Assembly (NCBI RefSeq): GCF_016864235.1
Contig: NZ_CP045733.1
Location: forward strand, 97,381-161,380
DNA length: 64,000 nt
Direction: 5' to 3'
From: Legionella sp. MW5194
Lineage (GTDB): Bacteria; Pseudomonadota; Gammaproteobacteria; Legionellales; Legionellaceae
The position numbers and the translations under genes were made by a program. Below the pieces are notes generated by a model that did no database searches, had not been told where the DNA came from, and worked only from the letters and a program-made list of their open reading frames with translations. Every line of letters starts with the position of its first letter. Positions within the stretch are counted from its first letter, which is position 1. This document shows positions 51,842-61,488 of this stretch, piece by piece.

Positions 51842-54532
51842 ATGGCAGAACAGTGGCACGAAAAATCACCTGCAGATATGGCATTGTTGTTTGAAACTGA
51901 CTTATCTTTAGGACTATCTGAGAAAGAAGCACAACAGCGGTTAAAAGAAGTGGGACTCAACCTGCTGAGTCAACAGAAAAAAACGTCTCCTTTCCTCATT
52001 TTTTTGCAACAATTTGCAAGTGTGGTCACCTGGGTGCTTTTAGGTGCTGTTGTTGTGTCTTTTTTGTTGGATGAAAAAGCCGATGCCATTGCCATTTTGG
52101 CCATTGTCATTTTAAATGCCATCATTGGATTTGTTTTAGAATATCGTGCCGATCGCGCCATGCTTGCTCTTCAACAAATGGCCGCTCCTAAAGCCACCGT
52201 GTTGCGAGATGGCCGCGTGAGGGTGATAGCTGCTTCTGATATCGTACCAGGAGATATTCTTCTATTTGAAAGCGGTGATTTAATCGCTTCCGATGCTCGC
52301 CTTTTTGAATTATCAGCGCTTAAAGTCAATGAAGCACCACTCACCGGAGAATCGATACCAGTCGCTAAAAACCTAGAGATTTGTGCTAAAGAAACGCCTC
52401 TAGCCGATCGTAAAAACATGGTGTTTATGGGCACCTCTATAGCCGATGGCACAGGTCGCGCGCTTGTCGTGGCGACTGGTATGCAAACGGAAATGGGGCA
52501 CATTGCCAAAATGCTGGGTGAAGCGTCTCGTGATGAAACGCCTTTGCAGAAAAAACTCAATCAAGTGGGTTCTCGTCTATTGTGGCTTTGCTTTTTCATT
52601 ATCATTGCCATTTTTGGCTTAGGTCTCTTACGTAACATCCCTATCTTCAGTTTGTTCATGAGTTCAGTCAGTCTTGCAGTGGCTGCAATTCCTGAAGGAT
52701 TACCTGCTGTAGTCACAGTGGCTTTAGCGCTTGGCGTGCAGCGTATGGTACGGCGTGCCGTACTGGTAAGGCGATTATCGGCGGTTGAAACACTCGGCTG
52801 TTTACAAGTCATTTGCACCGATAAAACAGGAACGTTGACGGTAGGGGAAATGACGGCGCGTAAGCTTGTGACAGCAAGTGATGTTTATAGCATTCAGGGA
52901 GAGGGTTATAACCTGACAGGGGGATTTTCACTACAAGGCCAGGAAATTAATGTGTCTGATGACACGTTGTTGCAAGCTACCTTACGAGCAATGACAGTTT
53001 GTAATAACGCAGAATTTAGCGAGCAAAATGGACAGACGACAACCGTGGGAGACCCAACTGAAGTGGCTCTTTTGGTTGCTGCAGCCAAAGGAGGCGTTTG
53101 GCAAGGGGAACTGCGATCCTCTTATCCTCGCATCAAAGAGTTACCCTTTAGTTCCGAACGCAAACGCATGACGGTTGTGTGTCGACAAGACCATCAAAAC
53201 ATCGCTTTTGTTAAGGGAGCACCCGAACTCATTTTGGAGCGCTGCACCTATATTTTGACCAAAACAGGCATTAAAAAATTAACACCTAATGATAAAGCGC
53301 GCATGAAACAATCCTGCGAACTCATGGCCAGCGAAGCATTAAGACTGTTAGCTTTTGCTGAGCGTCAAATAGAGCCTATAGCTTTAGAAAAAGAAGAGGA
53401 AGAGATTGAAAATAACCTGGTTTTCTTAGGTCTTATTGGTCTTCAGGACCCCCCTCATGCGAGTAGCAAGGAATCCATCAGTCGCTGTAAAAAGGCTGGC
53501 ATTAAACCAGTGATGATTACAGGAGACCATCCTGATACAGCAAAAGCCATTGCCAAAGAGCTTGGCATTTTGGAGGCAGGGGATCGATTGCTCACTGGCA
53601 ACGAACTTGAAAACATGTCAGAGGAGGAGTTTAACCATTGCGTCAAAGACATTGCTGTTTATGCTCGTGTGACTGCGGAGCATAAATTAAAAATCGTACG
53701 GGCCTGGAAAAAACAACAAATGGTGGTGGCGATGACAGGCGATGGGGTGAATGATGCACCTGCTTTAAAAGAAGCATCTGTGGGGATTGCGATGGGAAAA
53801 ACAGGCACTGCAGTTACCAAGGAAGCCTCTGACATCATTGTCATGGACAATAATTTCACCTCGATTGTGGCGGGCATTGAAGAAGGCCGGACTATTTACG
53901 ATAACATTGCCAAAACACTTGGCTTTTTATTAGCAGGCAATAGTGGGGAGTTACTGGTTGTGTTTGTAGCCCTTTTAATTGGTTGGCCATTGCCGTTGCT
54001 TCCTATCCAATTATTATGGATTAACTTAGTAACCGATGGTTTACCGGCCATTGGCTTAGCTACCGATATGTCAGAGCCAGGGATTTTGAATCGTCCCCCC
54101 AGAGCCACGCAAAAATCCATGATGGATATGGCGTTTTTCAAACGAGTAACCTTTGTGGGTTGTTTAACGGCTTTAGTCACTCTTGGTGTGTTTGCTTATG
54201 AATATTTAATCGATAAGGATTTAGTCCAAGCCCAGGATGCGGCGTTTTCTGTCTTAGTAACCGCCGAACTTTTACGGGCCTTTGGAGCACGAAGCGACAC
54301 GAAGAACATCTGGCAAGTAGGATTGTTTTCCAATTTAAGACTCTTTTTTATTGTGAGCATCAGTTTTTCCCTGCAGGTCTTGATTCATCATATCCCGGCG
54401 CTGCGCGAATTATTTGGCATTGAACCGGTCTCACTCACTCAGTGCGTTGTTTGGATTCTATTAGGCATGGTGCCTTTGTTAGTGATAGAAGCTCAGAAGC
54501 GGCTAAGGAAGGCACCAAATGAAGCATTTTAG
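51842..54532 (+). CDS. P2-type cation-transporting ATPase
   Basis: About 896 aa from ATG 51842 (in-frame alternatives at 51824 and 51833). ICTDKTGTLTVGEM has the phosphorylated Asp; TGDGVNDAPAL is the hinge motif; TGES (actuator) is in APLTGESIPVAKN. PEGLPAVVTVALALGVQRM in M4 and NLVTDGLPAIGLATD in M6 are those of Ca2+/Mn2+-type P2 ATPases rather than copper P1B pumps (no CPC). Ten membrane helices are expected. It overlaps the HelC-like gene by 14 nt. Confidence 0.9.
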   Translation: MAEQWHEKSPADMALLFETDLSLGLSEKEAQQRLKEVGLNLLSQQKKTSPFLIFLQQFASVVTWVLLGAVVVSFLLDEKADAIAILAIVILNAIIGFVLEYRADRAMLALQQMAAPKATVLRDGRVRVIAASDIVPGDILLFESGDLIASDARLFELSALKVNEAPLTGESIPVAKNLEICAKETPLADRKNMVFMGTSIADGTGRALVVATGMQTEMGHIAKMLGEASRDETPLQKKLNQVGSRLLWLCFFIIIAIFGLGLLRNIPIFSLFMSSVSLAVAAIPEGLPAVVTVALALGVQRMVRRAVLVRRLSAVETLGCLQVICTDKTGTLTVGEMTARKLVTASDVYSIQGEGYNLTGGFSLQGQEINVSDDTLLQATLRAMTVCNNAEFSEQNGQTTTVGDPTEVALLVAAAKGGVWQGELRSSYPRIKELPFSSERKRMTVVCRQDHQNIAFVKGAPELILERCTYILTKTGIKKLTPNDKARMKQSCELMASEALRLLAFAERQIEPIALEKEEEEIENNLVFLGLIGLQDPPHASSKESISRCKKAGIKPVMITGDHPDTAKAIAKELGILEAGDRLLTGNELENMSEEEFNHCVKDIAVYARVTAEHKLKIVRAWKKQQMVVAMTGDGVNDAPALKEASVGIAMGKTGTAVTKEASDIIVMDNNFTSIVAGIEEGRTIYDNIAKTLGFLLAGNSGELLVVFVALLIGWPLPLLPIQLLWINLVTDGLPAIGLATDMSEPGILNRPPRATQKSMMDMAFFKRVTFVGCLTALVTLGVFAYEYLIDKDLVQAQDAAFSVLVTAELLRAFGARSDTKNIWQVGLFSNLRLFFIVSISFSLQVLIHHIPALRELFGIEPVSLTQCVVWILLGMVPLLVIEAQKRLRKAPNEAF

Positions 54533-55778
54533 TGTTAAAAAAATGATTTGGACTATTCTCTTAGGTTTTTCATGTTTTACAGGACCAGTATCTTATGCCA
54601 AGATACCGCCTGCTTTATCGCAGCTAATCAATGAGGCCACGCAAAACAATCCTCAAATTCGTGCGGCACGCGACCGACTGCTGGCAGCAATCCATGTGAT
54701 TCCACAAGCGCGTGCGTTACCTGATCCCAAGTTGAATGCAGGGTACATCAACATGTCTGAGAATATCCCTATGGATGTGGATCCAAGGCGAGAGCAAATG
54801 TTGGGTGGCCAACAAGAAATTCCTTTTCCTGGTAAACTCATTGTGCGAGGAAGGATAGCAACGCTAGAGGCCAAAAGAGCGGAAGCAGAATATCAAGCCA
54901 CTAGTTTCGCCGTTATTGCTGAATTAAAACGGCTTTATTACGACCTTTATTTTGTCAATAAATCCATTGAAATCGTACAAAGAAACCAAGAGCTTCTTCA
55001 TGAAATGGAAAAGAGTTCCGAAGCCAATTACAGTGTGGGGAAAACACCACAACAAGATATTTATCGTGCCCAAACTGAGATTTCTCGTCTGCTGATGCGT
55101 TTAGTCATCTTAAAGCAACAACGGGGATCCCTGCAGGCGGGTATCAATCGCCTTTTAAATCGTTCTTTAGAAATTACAATCCATACACCAGCAGTGCTCC
55201 CTGTAACGCCAATGTGTCATAATTTAGAGTATTTTTATACGCTCGTTAAGAGCCGAGCGCCGCAATTAATCATGCAGCAACGTGCTGTTCAAAAAGGACG
55301 GCAAGCCATCCGCTTAAGTAAAATGGAGTATTTCCCGGATGTGGAAATCGAAGGGGGACGACTTCATGATACGGGAATGCACACCAAAGGCTATCAAGTC
55401 TTGTTAAAAGCAACCGTGCCTCTTTATTTCATGCAAAAGCAAAATCATGCCGTGCGCGAATCACTTGCGCGGTATAATGCGGATATTGAGGATTTGCAGA
55501 CCACCTATCGTATGCTTTCTTTTCAAGTGAAAAATGCTTATTTGTTGGCAGAGCGCTCTGCAAAACTCATTCATCTGATTCAACATACCATCATTCCACA
55601 AGCCAGCTTAACATTTACTTCATCGCAAGCCACCTACGGCGTGGGCAAAGTGGATTTCTTAACGATGCTGAATAATTTATTGACGCTGCAAGAAAATGAA
55701 TTGGAATGGCACGGTGAACTCGCTGAACATGAAAAAGCGATAGCACAAATCGAAGAAAGCACAGGGACGTTCTTATGA
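54519..55778 (+). CDS. helC: HelC/CzcC-like outer-membrane efflux protein
   Basis: 419 aa TolC-family protein with a signal peptide (FSCFTGPVSYAK) and two long helical-hairpin halves typical of the family. NPQIRAARDRLLAAIHVIPQARALPDPKLNAGY begins the first half (read in parts). It forms the outer-membrane channel of the RND pump encoded by the next two genes. It overlaps both neighbours (14 nt and 4 nt), so it is translationally coupled. The name follows the Legionella helCBA operon; assignment is by gene order and family. Confidence 0.85.
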   Translation: MKHFSVKKMIWTILLGFSCFTGPVSYAKIPPALSQLINEATQNNPQIRAARDRLLAAIHVIPQARALPDPKLNAGYINMSENIPMDVDPRREQMLGGQQEIPFPGKLIVRGRIATLEAKRAEAEYQATSFAVIAELKRLYYDLYFVNKSIEIVQRNQELLHEMEKSSEANYSVGKTPQQDIYRAQTEISRLLMRLVILKQQRGSLQAGINRLLNRSLEITIHTPAVLPVTPMCHNLEYFYTLVKSRAPQLIMQQRAVQKGRQAIRLSKMEYFPDVEIEGGRLHDTGMHTKGYQVLLKATVPLYFMQKQNHAVRESLARYNADIEDLQTTYRMLSFQVKNAYLLAERSAKLIHLIQHTIIPQASLTFTSSQATYGVGKVDFLTMLNNLLTLQENELEWHGELAEHEKAIAQIEESTGTFL

Positions 55779-56908
55779 ATTTTAAGATGATAATCAAGGG
55801 TGTGGTTATCTTGAGTTTACTTTCGTTGTTGCAGGTAACTCAGGCGCAACAGGCCATGGATAATCATGACAAGATGGACATGAAACAGTCCACTCAAGGA
55901 AATGAGATTGTGATTGATCCGGCTCGTTTACAAGCCATTGGCATTACGTCAGAGCCGGTGCGTCGCCAAGTGGTTGAAAAAATAATCCGTACCGTGGGGC
56001 GTGTTGAAGCCGATGAGCGGCGTGTTGCCCATATTCATGTGCGCTTTGATGGGTGGATTGAGAACTTATTCATTAATTTTACTGGAGAAAAAGTCAAAGC
56101 AGACCAAGCTCTTTTCACCGTTTACAGTCCTGAATTGGTCGCCACCCAGCAAGAATATTTGCTCGCCCTTAATGCCCAAAAAATATTAAGCAAAAATACG
56201 ACATCGAGTGCGGCTCGTGGTGCGCAGTCTGCTTTTCAAGCAGCCCACCAAAGGTTGTTGCTGTGGGGGATTTCCGAAAAAGACATTGAGCAATTAAGAC
56301 GTACGGGCAAAATCACTCGGACGATGACGATTCATTCCCCCATCCAAGGTACGGTGCTTAAAAAAATGGCGCTGGTGGGCATGCGCATTGAGCCAGGAGA
56401 TGAACTCTATACCATTGCTGATTTATCACGCTTGTGGGTTTTAGGGGACATTTACGAATATGAGCTTCCTTATATTCGTCTTGGTCAAATGGCTGATTTG
56501 ACCCTTACCTACTTGCCCAATGAATTATTTAAGGCCAAGCTTGATTTTATCTACCCTACGATTGACATGAAAACACGTACAGCCAAGGTTCGCTTTGAAG
56601 TGGACAACCAGAAGGAGCAATTAAAACCGGGCATGTATGTGAATCTGGAACTCAAAGTACCTTTGGGTGAACGTCTTGTGGTCCCTAAAAATGCTGTTCT
56701 ACTCACAGGTGAGCGCGCAGTGGTGTTTATTTACCATGGTAATGGCAAAATTGAATGGCGGGACGTGACCTTAGGGGTTAGGGCAGGGGATTTGCTTGAG
56801 ATAATCAAAGGGGTTAAAGAGGGCGATCAAATTATTACGTCTGCCAATTTCCTCATTGACTCAGAGAGCCAGTTGAAAGCGGCCATGGGAGGCATGCAAC
56901 ATCAATAG
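55775..56908 (+). CDS. helB: HelB/CusB-like periplasmic adaptor
   Basis: 377 aa membrane-fusion protein: signal segment (VVILSLLSLLQVTQAQ), Met/His-rich start (AMDNHDKMDMKQ) as in CusB, beta-barrel and lipoyl blocks (RFDGWIENLFINFTGEKVKADQALFTVYSPEL) and a beta-domain (VRAGDLLEIIKGVKEGDQIITSANFLIDSES). It links the inner-membrane pump to the outer-membrane channel. Met-rich N-terminus suggests Cu(I)/Ag(I). Confidence 0.88.
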   Translation: MNFKMIIKGVVILSLLSLLQVTQAQQAMDNHDKMDMKQSTQGNEIVIDPARLQAIGITSEPVRRQVVEKIIRTVGRVEADERRVAHIHVRFDGWIENLFINFTGEKVKADQALFTVYSPELVATQQEYLLALNAQKILSKNTTSSAARGAQSAFQAAHQRLLLWGISEKDIEQLRRTGKITRTMTIHSPIQGTVLKKMALVGMRIEPGDELYTIADLSRLWVLGDIYEYELPYIRLGQMADLTLTYLPNELFKAKLDFIYPTIDMKTRTAKVRFEVDNQKEQLKPGMYVNLELKVPLGERLVVPKNAVLLTGERAVVFIYHGNGKIEWRDVTLGVRAGDLLEIIKGVKEGDQIITSANFLIDSESQLKAAMGGMQHQ

Positions 56909-56986
56909 ATTTTCTTTCTGAACCGCTATAATGGGAAAGAAGCTCTAATAAAGAGGCGTGATTTGGCCTTGGAATAAAGGGATTTT

Positions 56987-59900
56987 ATGGTCGAACGGAT
57001 TATTGAATTTTGTGCACGCAACCGGTTTATTGTGTTGCTTTTTGTGCTCGGGTTTTCTTTCATGGGCTACATTGCCTTGAAGAATACCCGTATGGACGCA
57101 TTGCCTGACATTTCAGACACTCAAGTCATTGTGTATACGACCTGGATGGGGCGCTCGCCCGATCTGATGGAAGATCAAGTCACTTATCCCATTGTAACCG
57201 CCCTCTTATCTGCACCAAAGGTTGTTGCTGTGCGGGGATTTTCTGATTTTGGCTTTTCTTATGTCTACATCATTTTTGAGGATGGCACGGATATTTATTG
57301 GGCGCGCTCTCGGGTCTTGGAGTACATGAGTCAGCTGGCTGGAAAATTACCTGAAGGAGTGACTCCTCAATTGGGGCCTGATGCGACACCGGTGGGTTGG
57401 ATTTATCAATACGCCTTGGTGGATGACAATGGCAAGCATAACCTGGCTGAGTTACGCACATTTCAGGATTGGTATTTGCGCTATTGGTTAAGAGCGGTTC
57501 CTGGGGTGTCTGAAGTAGCCAGTGTGGGAGGTTTTGTCAAGCAATACCAAGTCAATTTGGATCCAGTCAAAGTCCTTGCCTACAACCTATCGGTTCCTGA
57601 GATTGTTGAAAAAATTCGCATGAGTAATAATGACACCGGTGGTCGAGTCATTGAGTTTTCGGGCGTGGAATACATGATTCGTGGTCGCGGGTACATTAAG
57701 TCTACTGAGGATATTGAAAAAATTGCCGTGGGCACCAATGCCAATGGCACACCGATTTTATTACGTGATGTGGCGACTGTTCAGCTTGGCTCGGATATGC
57801 GCCGCGGGGTGGTCGATTTAAATGGCCAAGGCGAAGCCGTGGGCGGTATTGTCATCATGCGCTTTGGTGAAGACGTGTTGCAAGTGATTGGCCGCATCAA
57901 GGATAAATTGAAAGAATTAGCTTCGGCCATCCCGGAAGGGATAAAAATGGTTCCTGTGTATGACCGAAGTAACTTAATCAGAGAAGCGATTTCCACGGCC
58001 AATTGGAACTTGATTGAAGAACTGGTGGTGGTTGGGTTACTCATTATTGTGTTTTTAGGACATTTTCGTTCCGCACTCATTCCTATTATTACCTTGCCGC
58101 TGGCGATTTTGATTTCGTTTATCCCCATTTATTTCTTACATGTTGGACTGAATATTATGTCCATCGGCGGCATTATTGTCGCCGTTGGTGATATGGTCGA
58201 TGCGGCCATCATCATGGTCGACAATGCCCATAAACGCTTAGCGGATTGGGAAGCAAAAGGAAGCCCAGGCGATCGCACCCAGGTGTTAATCGATTCGGCG
58301 AAAGAGGTGGGGCCTGCCATTTTTTCATCCCTTTTGGTCATTGCCATCTCTTTTATGCCTGTTTTTACTTTGGAAGCTCAGGAAGGGCGGCTGTTTTCGC
58401 CCTTGGCTTATACTAAGAATTTAGCCATTTTCATGAGTGCTTTACTTGCCATCACCTTAATTCCTGTCCTATTGCCTCTTTTGGTGCGTGGTCGAATCAT
58501 TCCTGAACAAAAACATCCGATTACGCGGTGGATGCAAGCCATGTACGCGCCCGTGTTGAGGCTTGCTTTGAGATATCGCCAATTTGTGGTGGGAATTGCC
58601 ATTGTATTGGCTATGGCCACCATTCCTCTTTATAAACTCATTGGCTCTGAATTCATGCCCCCTCTTTATGAAGGGACGATTTTGTATATGCCGGTTACTT
58701 TACCAGGTATTTCAGTCACTCAAGCGACGGGTTTACTTCAGGAAATGGATAAGAAATTAAAAGCATTTCCTGAAGTGGCGCACGTTTTTGGCAAGACGGG
58801 AAGAGCCGAAACGTCCACCGACCCTTCTCCATTTAATATGATGGAAGTGATTGTGGAGTTAAAGCCTAAAGAATTTTGGCGCAAAGGAATGACTTATGAA
58901 AGCCTGGTTGCCGAAATGGATGAAGCGTTGCAATTTCCAGGTGTGAGTAACGCTTGGACCATGCCCATTAAAGCACGCAATGACATGCTCACCACAGGCA
59001 TCCGAACGGCTGTAGGGATTAAAGTTTTTGGTCCTGACATTAAAAAGATTGAAGCCATTGGTAAAGAAATTGAAATGGTGGCCAAAGAAGTGAAGGGCAC
59101 CAGTACGGTCTATGCAGAGCGGGTGGCTGGAGGTTACTTCCTTGATTTTCAAATTAATCGGGACCAGTTGGCTCGCTATGGCTTAACCATTATGGACGTC
59201 AATCGCATCATTGAATCCGCTGTAGGTGGTGAAAACATTGCTACCACGATTGAGGGGCGTGAGCGCTACCCAGTGAATGTGCGTTATTTGCGAGAATTGC
59301 GTGATGACCCCGACAAACTCAATCGTATTTTAGTCAAAACACCCAGTGGTGCGGAGGTACCCGTTGCGCAATTGGTGACTTTAACCTTTCGTTCAGGACC
59401 TGCCATGGTTCGCGATGAGAATGGCATGTTAGCAGGTTACGTCTTCATTGACATCAGTGGCCGAGACATTGGTGGCTATGTGGAGGAATTAAAGCAAGTG
59501 GTCAACGCCAAAGTGAAATTGCCTCCAGGCTATACGCTTGCTTGGTCGGGACAATATGAGTTCATGCAACGGGTCTATGAGCGACTTAAAATTTTTGTGC
59601 CACTGACCTTGGCCATCATTTTTGTCTTATTTTACTTTACTTTCCGCACCATTACCGAGACCTTGATGGTGATGCTTGGCGTACCCTTCGCTTTATTTGG
59701 CGGCTTTTTGCTGCTTTATATATTAGGGTACAACATGAGTATTGCCGTTTGGGTGGGGATGATTGCGCTTGCTGGTGTTGCGGCTGAAACCAGTGCCGTG
59801 ATGCTCGCTTACCTTGATTCTGATTACAATGAACAAAAGGAAAAAGGGTTGCTCAAAACATTGCCCGATTTAATTCAGCTGGTACAACTTTGTGCGGTCT

Positions 59901-60130
59901 CCCGCATTCGTCCCATGGCCATGGCGGGTCTTGCTAACATCATTGGCCTATTACCGGTGATGTGGGCTACAGGCATTGGGGCTGATGTGATGAAGCGTCT
60001 TGCAGCACCCATGGTCGGTGGGGTTTTTTCTGCCCTTTTATTGACTTTAATTGTGATTCCTGTGGTTTATGTGATGTGGCGTTGGCAAGTGGATTTGAAA
60101 AAAACAGCAGACTTAACGGAGGCAAGATGA
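56987..60130 (+). CDS. helA: HelA/CusA-like heavy-metal RND pump
   Basis: 1047 aa, 12 membrane helices expected, two large periplasmic loops. Heavy-metal RND signatures: TWMGRSPDLMEDQVTYPI, DFGFSYVYIIFEDGTDIYWARSRVLEYM (read in parts) and GGIIVAVGDMVDAAIIMVDNAHK in TM4 with proton-relay aspartates. GRAETSTDPSPFN is like CusA. It exports monovalent or divalent heavy metals from cytoplasm/periplasm; copper/silver is favoured by the CusB-like partner. Legionella Hel system by gene order. Confidence 0.93.
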   Translation: MVERIIEFCARNRFIVLLFVLGFSFMGYIALKNTRMDALPDISDTQVIVYTTWMGRSPDLMEDQVTYPIVTALLSAPKVVAVRGFSDFGFSYVYIIFEDGTDIYWARSRVLEYMSQLAGKLPEGVTPQLGPDATPVGWIYQYALVDDNGKHNLAELRTFQDWYLRYWLRAVPGVSEVASVGGFVKQYQVNLDPVKVLAYNLSVPEIVEKIRMSNNDTGGRVIEFSGVEYMIRGRGYIKSTEDIEKIAVGTNANGTPILLRDVATVQLGSDMRRGVVDLNGQGEAVGGIVIMRFGEDVLQVIGRIKDKLKELASAIPEGIKMVPVYDRSNLIREAISTANWNLIEELVVVGLLIIVFLGHFRSALIPIITLPLAILISFIPIYFLHVGLNIMSIGGIIVAVGDMVDAAIIMVDNAHKRLADWEAKGSPGDRTQVLIDSAKEVGPAIFSSLLVIAISFMPVFTLEAQEGRLFSPLAYTKNLAIFMSALLAITLIPVLLPLLVRGRIIPEQKHPITRWMQAMYAPVLRLALRYRQFVVGIAIVLAMATIPLYKLIGSEFMPPLYEGTILYMPVTLPGISVTQATGLLQEMDKKLKAFPEVAHVFGKTGRAETSTDPSPFNMMEVIVELKPKEFWRKGMTYESLVAEMDEALQFPGVSNAWTMPIKARNDMLTTGIRTAVGIKVFGPDIKKIEAIGKEIEMVAKEVKGTSTVYAERVAGGYFLDFQINRDQLARYGLTIMDVNRIIESAVGGENIATTIEGRERYPVNVRYLRELRDDPDKLNRILVKTPSGAEVPVAQLVTLTFRSGPAMVRDENGMLAGYVFIDISGRDIGGYVEELKQVVNAKVKLPPGYTLAWSGQYEFMQRVYERLKIFVPLTLAIIFVLFYFTFRTITETLMVMLGVPFALFGGFLLLYILGYNMSIAVWVGMIALAGVAAETSAVMLAYLDSDYNEQKEKGLLKTLPDLIQLVQLCAVSRIRPMAMAGLANIIGLLPVMWATGIGADVMKRLAAPMVGGVFSALLLTLIVIPVVYVMWRWQVDLKKTADLTEAR

Positions 60131-61488
60131 AATTAACTTTTTTAGGAGCAACTGAGACGGTTACTGGTTCTAAATATCTTTTGACCATTGGTTCTAAAAA
60201 AATCCTGATTGATTGCGGTCTTTTTCAAGGCTACAAAGAATTACGATTACGTAACTGGGCGCCCTTGCCAATTGATCCCCATGATATTGATGCGGTGATT
60301 ATCACTCATGCGCATATTGACCATTCAGGCTATCTTCCCTTGCTCGTCAAAAACGGATTCCAAGGCAAAATTTATACAACACCGGGTACCAAAGCACTGT
60401 GTTCCATTTTGTTACCCGACAGTGGTCATCTGCAGGAAGAAGAAGCACGCTTGGCCAATAAGTATGGATTCTCCAAACACCAACCTGCTCTTCCTCTTTA
60501 TACTGAAAAAGAAGCTCGGACAGCATTGCAGTATTTTGAAACCATTGATTTTGATACCCCGCATCAATTATTCCATGATTTCAGTTTTGAGTATCATCGT
60601 GCCGGTCACATTGTGGGTGCGGCCATGGTCAAAATAAAAACCCAAAAGGGTTCCATTGTGTTTACTGGAGACATTGGCCGTCCTTATGATCCCGTTATGA
60701 AAGCCCCTGCCTTCATTCAAGAAACGGATTATCTGGTGATGGAGTCCACCTATGGTGACCGATTGCATGATGCCACAGATCCCTTACCCCAAGTGGCTCA
60801 GGTGATTAATCAAACCGTTAAACGAGGGGGCTCAGTCATTATTCCTGCGTTTGCAGTAGGGCGTGCGCAAAGTCTTCTTTATTTTATTTATGAACTGAAA
60901 CGACAAGGGCAAATTCCCAAAGACCTTCCTGTCTTTTTAGACAGCCCCATGGCCATTGATGCCACTCATTTACTCTGCGCTTATAAAGAAGACCACCATT
61001 TAACTGCAGAACAATGTCGTGGACTATGCCATGTTGCCACCTATGTGAACACACCTGAGGAGTCCAAGGAGATTGACCGTCATCACATGCCGCAAATCAT
61101 CATAGCGGCCAGCGGCATGGCGCAAGGCGGCCGCATTCTGCATCATTTAAAAGCCTTTGCGCCTAATCCTAAAAATACTCTACTTTTTACTGGCTTTCAG
61201 GCAGGTGGCACTCGTGGTGCTCGAATTGTGAATGGGGAGAAGCAAGTCAAAATTCACGGGAGTTTTATTCCGATACAAGCTAAGGTCGTAGTCATGAGCA
61301 GTACATCGGCTCATGCCGACTACCTGGAATTGTTAGAATGGCTAACTCATTTGACTAATCCGCCTAAAAAGGTTTTTATCACCCATGGGGAGCCTCACAG
61401 CGCCCAATCGCTAAAACAGAAGATTGAGAAGCAATTAGGTTTTTCTTGCACCATTCCTTCTTATCTGCAAACGGAGGAATTGTGGTGA
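60127..61488 (+). CDS. MBL-fold/beta-CASP RNA-processing-type hydrolase
   Basis: About 453 aa from ATG 60127 (overlap of 4 nt with helA). Metallo-beta-lactamase core: KLTFLGATETVTGSKYLL, ITHAHIDHSGYLP (HxHxDH), MESTYGDRLH and a beta-CASP/RMMBL C-terminus (FTGFQAGGTRGARIVNG; MSSTSAHADYLELLEWL). This is the CPSF73/RNase J-like exonuclease group (YSH1-type). Substrate is probably RNA. It is translationally coupled to the phosphorylase gene. Confidence 0.88.
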   Translation: MKLTFLGATETVTGSKYLLTIGSKKILIDCGLFQGYKELRLRNWAPLPIDPHDIDAVIITHAHIDHSGYLPLLVKNGFQGKIYTTPGTKALCSILLPDSGHLQEEEARLANKYGFSKHQPALPLYTEKEARTALQYFETIDFDTPHQLFHDFSFEYHRAGHIVGAAMVKIKTQKGSIVFTGDIGRPYDPVMKAPAFIQETDYLVMESTYGDRLHDATDPLPQVAQVINQTVKRGGSVIIPAFAVGRAQSLLYFIYELKRQGQIPKDLPVFLDSPMAIDATHLLCAYKEDHHLTAEQCRGLCHVATYVNTPEESKEIDRHHMPQIIIAASGMAQGGRILHHLKAFAPNPKNTLLFTGFQAGGTRGARIVNGEKQVKIHGSFIPIQAKVVVMSSTSAHADYLELLEWLTHLTNPPKKVFITHGEPHSAQSLKQKIEKQLGFSCTIPSYLQTEELW